Shown: in pieces, positions 59,838 to 64,000 of the stretch
Layout: each line of letters starts with the position of its first letter
Position numbering within the stretch: position 1 is the stretch's first letter
Assembly (NCBI GenBank): GCA_907164885.2
Contig: OU015490.1
Location: forward strand, 226,917,054 to 226,981,053
DNA: 64,000 nt
Source of the DNA: Dolomedes plantarius
Lineage: Eukaryota > Arthropoda > Arachnida > Araneae > Dolomedidae
Direction: 5' to 3'
Notes under the pieces: generated by a model
The model's input: only the letters and a program-made list of their open reading frames with translations
Database searches by the model: none
What the model was told of the DNA's origin: nothing
Translations under genes and position numbers: made by a program

Positions 59838-60652
59838 TGCAACGTATTGATCAAGGTAGCGTTTTAATCAACAAAAGCCAGAGCCAAGTAAATTTAAAAT
59901 AGATGAATTTTATTTCCAATTCAGATGAGAAAAAAATGGAGATTTATGCGCAATAATCGGTTACAAGAGTAATGATTATTCCTCTAAGATGGTGACGGAG
60001 TCCGGTAGGATGAGTTACCAGATAAAGTTCATCTAATTAAATAATATTGAGTCCGACAGGTCCCTCGATTTACGCTTCCTGCAGATTAGATGACTACAAG
60101 GCAATTTATAAGATCAGGATGATCGTGACGGATGATCTCGTCTTGAGATCTCCTCTAAATAAAACTTAGCTTCCTAACTGAAGCTAAAAATTCTTCTCTT
60201 GAGAAATTAACCGCCGACTTCACAAGTCCGCGTACAGCCTTTTTTGACCCAGAATGGCCGGAGTAGTTCTATCAGCTCAGGAGATTGCTAACTTACTTTT
60301 TTAAGCTCTCTCGTCTCATCTTCGACTTTAGCGCCCCACCCAGAGAACTCGTCTGTTATTGGCTCTTCTTACGGTGTTTTCTTTTTTGAGGATTTTTATT
60401 TGCTGAAACGCAAGCGGCAATTCTTGCATCTACCCTGTCATGGGGGCTGTCTTGCATCATTAATCTGGCGAGCTGTGGCGAATTTCTATTAAGCCGAAGT
60501 GCCACTTTTTGGTGACAGGCTGGTGTCTCTTTTCTTCCGAATATACCATCACTTGCTACACGTACAAGGGGGGCTGGTCTGGCGGTCGTTAAGGGTGCAA
60601 GCGTTGTTAACGGCTGAGGGGATTTTAATTATTGTGCGAATTAATCGTTGCA
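59838..60652. mobile_element. Probable solo LTR
   Basis: Begins TGCAACG and ends CGTTGCA, a perfect 7-bp inverted end of the TG...CA form, flanked by ACTG on both sides (59834-59837 and 60653-60656), a 4-bp duplication as in Gypsy/BEL elements. The 815 bp is of balanced composition and non-coding, with AATAAA-type signals in both orientations (60155 plus; about 59910 minus), so orientation is open. No internal retrotransposon region is present. Confidence 0.6.
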
Positions 60653-60656
60653 ACTG

Positions 60657-63590
60657 CTATGATCATTGCAAATAGACACATGGGAACTCAAAACTGTGCC
60701 ATTCAGTACTCTGCTAATTTAAAAAAAAACATTTAAAAAGAATGAAAATCATCAGTGTGGTCATCACTGTCCTTGTGCCAAAATTAAACACCAAAGATCT
60801 TGATTTATTGAGATTTTTCTCTTCGTTCAGAGTAAAAATAATTACAAGATAAAAAGAACTTTTGATAGACCATGCTTTTAAATTTTGTGTTGAATCATAT
60901 AAACTTGACAATATTATGTATTGATAAATACTTTTTAAAATTTTTTGATGAATTATCCCGCAAACTTGAAATAAAATGAAGTTAATTGGAAGTTAACTTG
61001 CATTTAACTTTTCGTTCCCGTCCCGGCCGATAGATGGCTGCACGTCTACAAAACAAAATTAACTAAAAAATAATTTCAGTTCTGCTTAAAGATGACTAAA
61101 CATATTAAATAATGCATTGTCATCGTGTTCTGGGCTATTCTAGAAGTTTCAATTGCAAGATTTGTACCGGGCAAACACACGCACACAAACAAACAAACAA
61201 ACAAACAAGAAAGCGAGTTAATAAAAACTTGGGAAAAAAGGATTAATAAAATCACCGTATTATCATAACTGATATTATGTCTAATTTAAACACCAATGTT
61301 TAATGACCAATTAGGATTATTTTTACTTAAAGAATAAAAATATTTAAAAAAAGAAAGAAAGTAAATAAAGATATATTTATTGAAATTTAAAATATCCTTA
61401 TTGAAGTTTAAAATATTTTTATTGAAGTTTATCATGAAAAGGTATTGAAATATTTTTTTCGTAAATCTTTTTTAGTATGAATAGGATGTATATGGGTGGA
61501 AGAGTAGATTTATTTAGAAAATTGCAGAAGTATAATTTTACTTTTCAATAGTAAATAGCTTACTCATTTTCAGTAAAAAAAGAGAAAATACTTACTATTT
61601 CATGTTACATTTCTTTGTTATTAAGATTGAAAGAAAATCCTGAAATGAGGGGAAAATTATGATTTTTCTAGAGTATTTTTGTAAATTTATGTACAACTTA
61701 TGTGGGAATATCTTCTTATATAAAACTATATAAAATACTGAAGTATGGATTAAGCAAAACAATAAAACGGCATAACCTAGTTAACTATTTTGAAAAGGAA
61801 TAGAATTAAATTTGGCATTTATCTATTTGACAGCACATAGTGAACGGAAAGAAAACAGAAAAAAACATTTCTTACAATTAATTTCTTTCTCAACAAGCTC
61901 TGAGAAAGTATATATATAAATAAATAAATATATATATATACATGCTCCATTCCTGTAAATTACGTCGTTTTCTTTATGTTCCATAAAGTATTCAGCAATA
62001 TATATTAGATACTCTAAATATTACTGTTTTTTTATAAAACAACGAATATGTACTTCAAAGCATTGAATTATTCATGCTGTAAAATTGGTAAAATATATGT
62101 TAGTGTTCCTAAGGTTCTTTCTTTCATTATTTTCAGAAAATAGGAAAGGTAAAAGAGGATGTAATATTCTGATTACCATTGCCAGAAAAAAATTGTATAA
62201 TATTTTAATACTGTTTCGCTTGTACAGTAATAGATTGCAAACAAACGTTTCTTCATTCGAAAATATCTGTTGAAGGTAATATTATACGGTGTTAAATAAT
62301 AAGCACCGTATAATATTACCGTTTTAATATTACCGTATAATATAATCTGTTAAAAATTGTGAAATAAAAATTTATACAAATTTCCGCAATATTATAAAAT
62401 CCCCAAACTCAAGTTGCGATAAAAAAAATACATTTTGGAAAATGCTAATTGATTAAAAGCGTTTCAAATGGTTTGGGATGATAATATTCATGCATGTTTT
62501 AATCAAGTATGCAATGTTTGTTTTTTCTTCCTCGAAGAAAGAATTATTCAAATTCGTTAGTGGTCCAGGAATTTTAATTTCAATTTTCCTATAGCTTGCA
62601 AGGACTAAAATTTTTATTTGCAGTTTTCTGGGTTTGCTTGTTATTGGCAGCACAGATAAATATGATGAGACGCAATTTCATAACTAATCAGGAAAACTGC
62701 TTAGTTAGAAAAAAGCTTCTAATTTCGAGTTTCAATTTCAGCGCAGTTTTAAAAATGTCTTTCCAAAATATCTTTATTTCTCGACAGAATACATTCTGTG
62801 GCGCTCTGAATTCCATTTCCTTGAGTATACACCTCTTTTCCTCAATTGTTGTTGTTGCAAGTGGATTATCTTGGTTTCAACTCTTTTCGTTGGTAGATGG
62901 TTCAAAACAATATGGTTATTGGAAGGAAAGCTATAACGCAAATGAAATTTTTGCCTCATATACTTTGAGTAGACCGCGTTGCAAACATAAATTTTTGATT
63001 TTGTTACAGTTCTTTACAGTTTTGTTACAGTTCTTACAAGACAGACCACTTTAATAAAATAAACATTTAAATGTAAATTGTGTCTTAGTATATCTAATAT
63101 TACATTTTTTTTAAAAATCTGTATTTTCAAAAGATATATCATGGACTTAGATTCTACTGATTGAAAAGCAATCACGGTTATGAAAGCAAAATCACTGTGA
63201 CTTTGTTATTAGGCCTCGGGATTCTAGCATTTATTTGAGCTTTGCACACTTTTATTTGATTATATGTTTTTAAAAATATGTTAAAGTGTTTTAATAAAAA
63301 TAAAAATTAATATATGAATGAAATAAAAAAATAATCTTTTGAAATTCTAATATGAATATTGTCCTAAAAATTTCCCTTTTTCAATAATGTTTTATCTTTT
63401 ATAATGGTTCTTTTAATAACACGCTTTTCAAACGTAATTCTGAAAAAATTCTGTTTATCTCTCTTGTTCATTATAAAGCAATATCAATAAAGAAAATGGA
63501 TTCCCATTTAAAATATAACCTGCTCAAAGCATTTTTGCTACCCATTTGATTATCTCCTCAGCCAGTATAATAGAAACTCCTATATATAGT
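60657..63590. other. AT-rich DNA with minor repeats only
   Basis: A (CAAA)n run lies at about 61180-61210, following CCGGGCAAACACACGCAC, which may be an old LINE 3' end. A perfect hairpin is listed separately. The open frame 62596-63054 starts at a TTG codon, encodes a hydrophobic first 20 residues (LKFLFAVFWVCLLLAAQ) and has no motif afterwards, so I do not call it a gene. Confidence 0.5.
62275..62320. repeat. Perfect 17-bp hairpin
   Basis: GGTAATATTATACGGTG (62275-62291) and its exact complement (62304-62320) enclose a 12-base loop. A partial third copy (AATATTACCGTATAATAT) follows at about 62326. Confidence 0.9.
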
Positions 63591-63755
63591 TGTCGGAATA
63601 GGTCACGCATTCTTGCAACGCATATAGTACCTTGTTTGAAGCACTAGAGGATCTGCGGTATTACTATATCATTGCACAGCCGACAATTCTAGCTTCATTC
63701 TGAAATTTATTTGAGCGAGTTGTTTGAGTTTTGGAGATTATACATCACTTTGGAT

Positions 63756-64000
63756 ATGGGAGACCAATCTGTGTTATTTTTGTCGTACTTTACTCTTTTC
63801 CGTAAAGGGAAGAACGCAAGTCATCTTGTGAAAAGTTGTGTAAACTATACTGTGAAACTGCTTTCCAAGAACGTTAGTTCCAACGATGGTTCACGATATT
63901 TCCTGCGGGTGATTTTTATCTCAATGACACTCTGCAGTCAGGAGGGCTGTCCGGGGTCCATGGCGACCATATTGGTTCATTAAAGGAGTCAAACCCACGT
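63756..64000 (+). pseudogene. mariner transposase N-terminus, cut by window end
   Basis: The plus strand reads MGDQSVLFLSYFTLFRKGKN and ASHLV. After a frame change it reads KLCKLYCETAFQER, a TAG stop, then FQRWFTIFPAGDFYLNDTLQ and SGGLSGVHGDHIGSLKESNP. This follows the mariner paired-type DNA-binding domain (F-R-K-G-K-N-A-x-x-A-x-x-x-L-C-x-x-Y-G, then WF-x-x-F-x-x-G-D-F-x-L-x-D-x-P-x-S-G-R-P). The catalytic domain would lie beyond 64000. Frameshift and stop show that it is dead. Confidence 0.65.

Noticed and set aside
62596..62660. A secreted peptide or toxin precursor
   Set aside because: The start is hydrophobic, but there is no cleavage motif followed by a Cys-rich mature region, and the start codon is TTG.

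Overview
The window reads as AT-rich, transposon-dense animal nuclear DNA. There are no operons, no bacterial-type genes and no host gene I can recognise. Long (TA)n tracts, tRNA-headed SINEs, degenerate Tc1/mariner, pogo, piggyBac, hAT and Helitron copies, and a LINE with a zinc-knuckle ORF1 of a type I associate with spiders all suggest an arthropod, most likely an arachnid and perhaps an orb-weaver. That assignment is an inference from repeat content and was not confirmed by a search.

Layout. 1-2.5 kb: a decayed Tc1-like transposase (minus), then a decayed transposase of the DUF4817-linked group (plus) preceded by a long near-perfect hairpin. 2.7-4.9 kb: two Helitron-like copies lying tail to tail, then a short DUF4817-type N-terminal fragment. 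5.3-5.6 kb: a minisatellite. 7.1-8.5 kb: a Tigger/pogo element split by a 5'-truncated LINE. 9.1-12.8 kb: a cluster of tRNA-derived SINEs. 13.7-14.4 kb: the 3' half of a Tc1 element. 15-18 kb: a pogo-type MITE, microsatellites and a nested pair of TIR elements. 18-25 kb: mostly featureless AT-rich DNA with one hAT-like MITE, one SINE and one tandem duplication. 25.1-27.1 kb: an internally deleted piggyBac. 27.8-28.7 kb: a rearranged mariner. 29.9-30.8 kb: a hAT-like MITE. 32.1-33.7 kb: a tandem array of about 260-320 bp units interrupted by a SINE. 34.2-37.1 kb: a pogo/jerky-like DDE_1 transposon. 37.4-40.2 kb: a MITE with long TIRs and two back-to-back TTAA MITEs. 40.6-43.0 kb: an ORF1-only LINE with target-site duplications. 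43.2-49.3 kb: Helitron pieces and three different Tc1 elements embedded in TA microsatellite. 49.4-51.9 kb: a hAT-like MITE carrying a SINE, a Helitron retaining a Pif1-type helicase tail, and another Tc1 relic. 52.6-57.9 kb: microsatellites and two more Helitrons, one holding a 160-bp tandem array. 57.96-59.82 kb: an almost intact DUF4817-type transposon with TIRs of over 200 bp. 59.84-60.65 kb: a probable solo LTR. 60.7-64 kb: sparse sequence ending in a mariner fragment cut by the window edge.

Nothing here works as a pathway. The genes are independent selfish elements, nearly all broken. The value of the window is its record of nesting: target-site duplications of 2, 4, 8, 10-15 bp or TTAA can be read for many insertions, and the Tc1/mariner, pogo, piggyBac, hAT, Helitron, LINE, SINE and LTR groups are all represented. 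The most notable items are the ORF1-only LINE, the DUF4817 transposon whose last two catalytic residues are 42 residues apart, the 84-bp-arm hairpin, and the tight packing of Tc1 elements in TA repeats.
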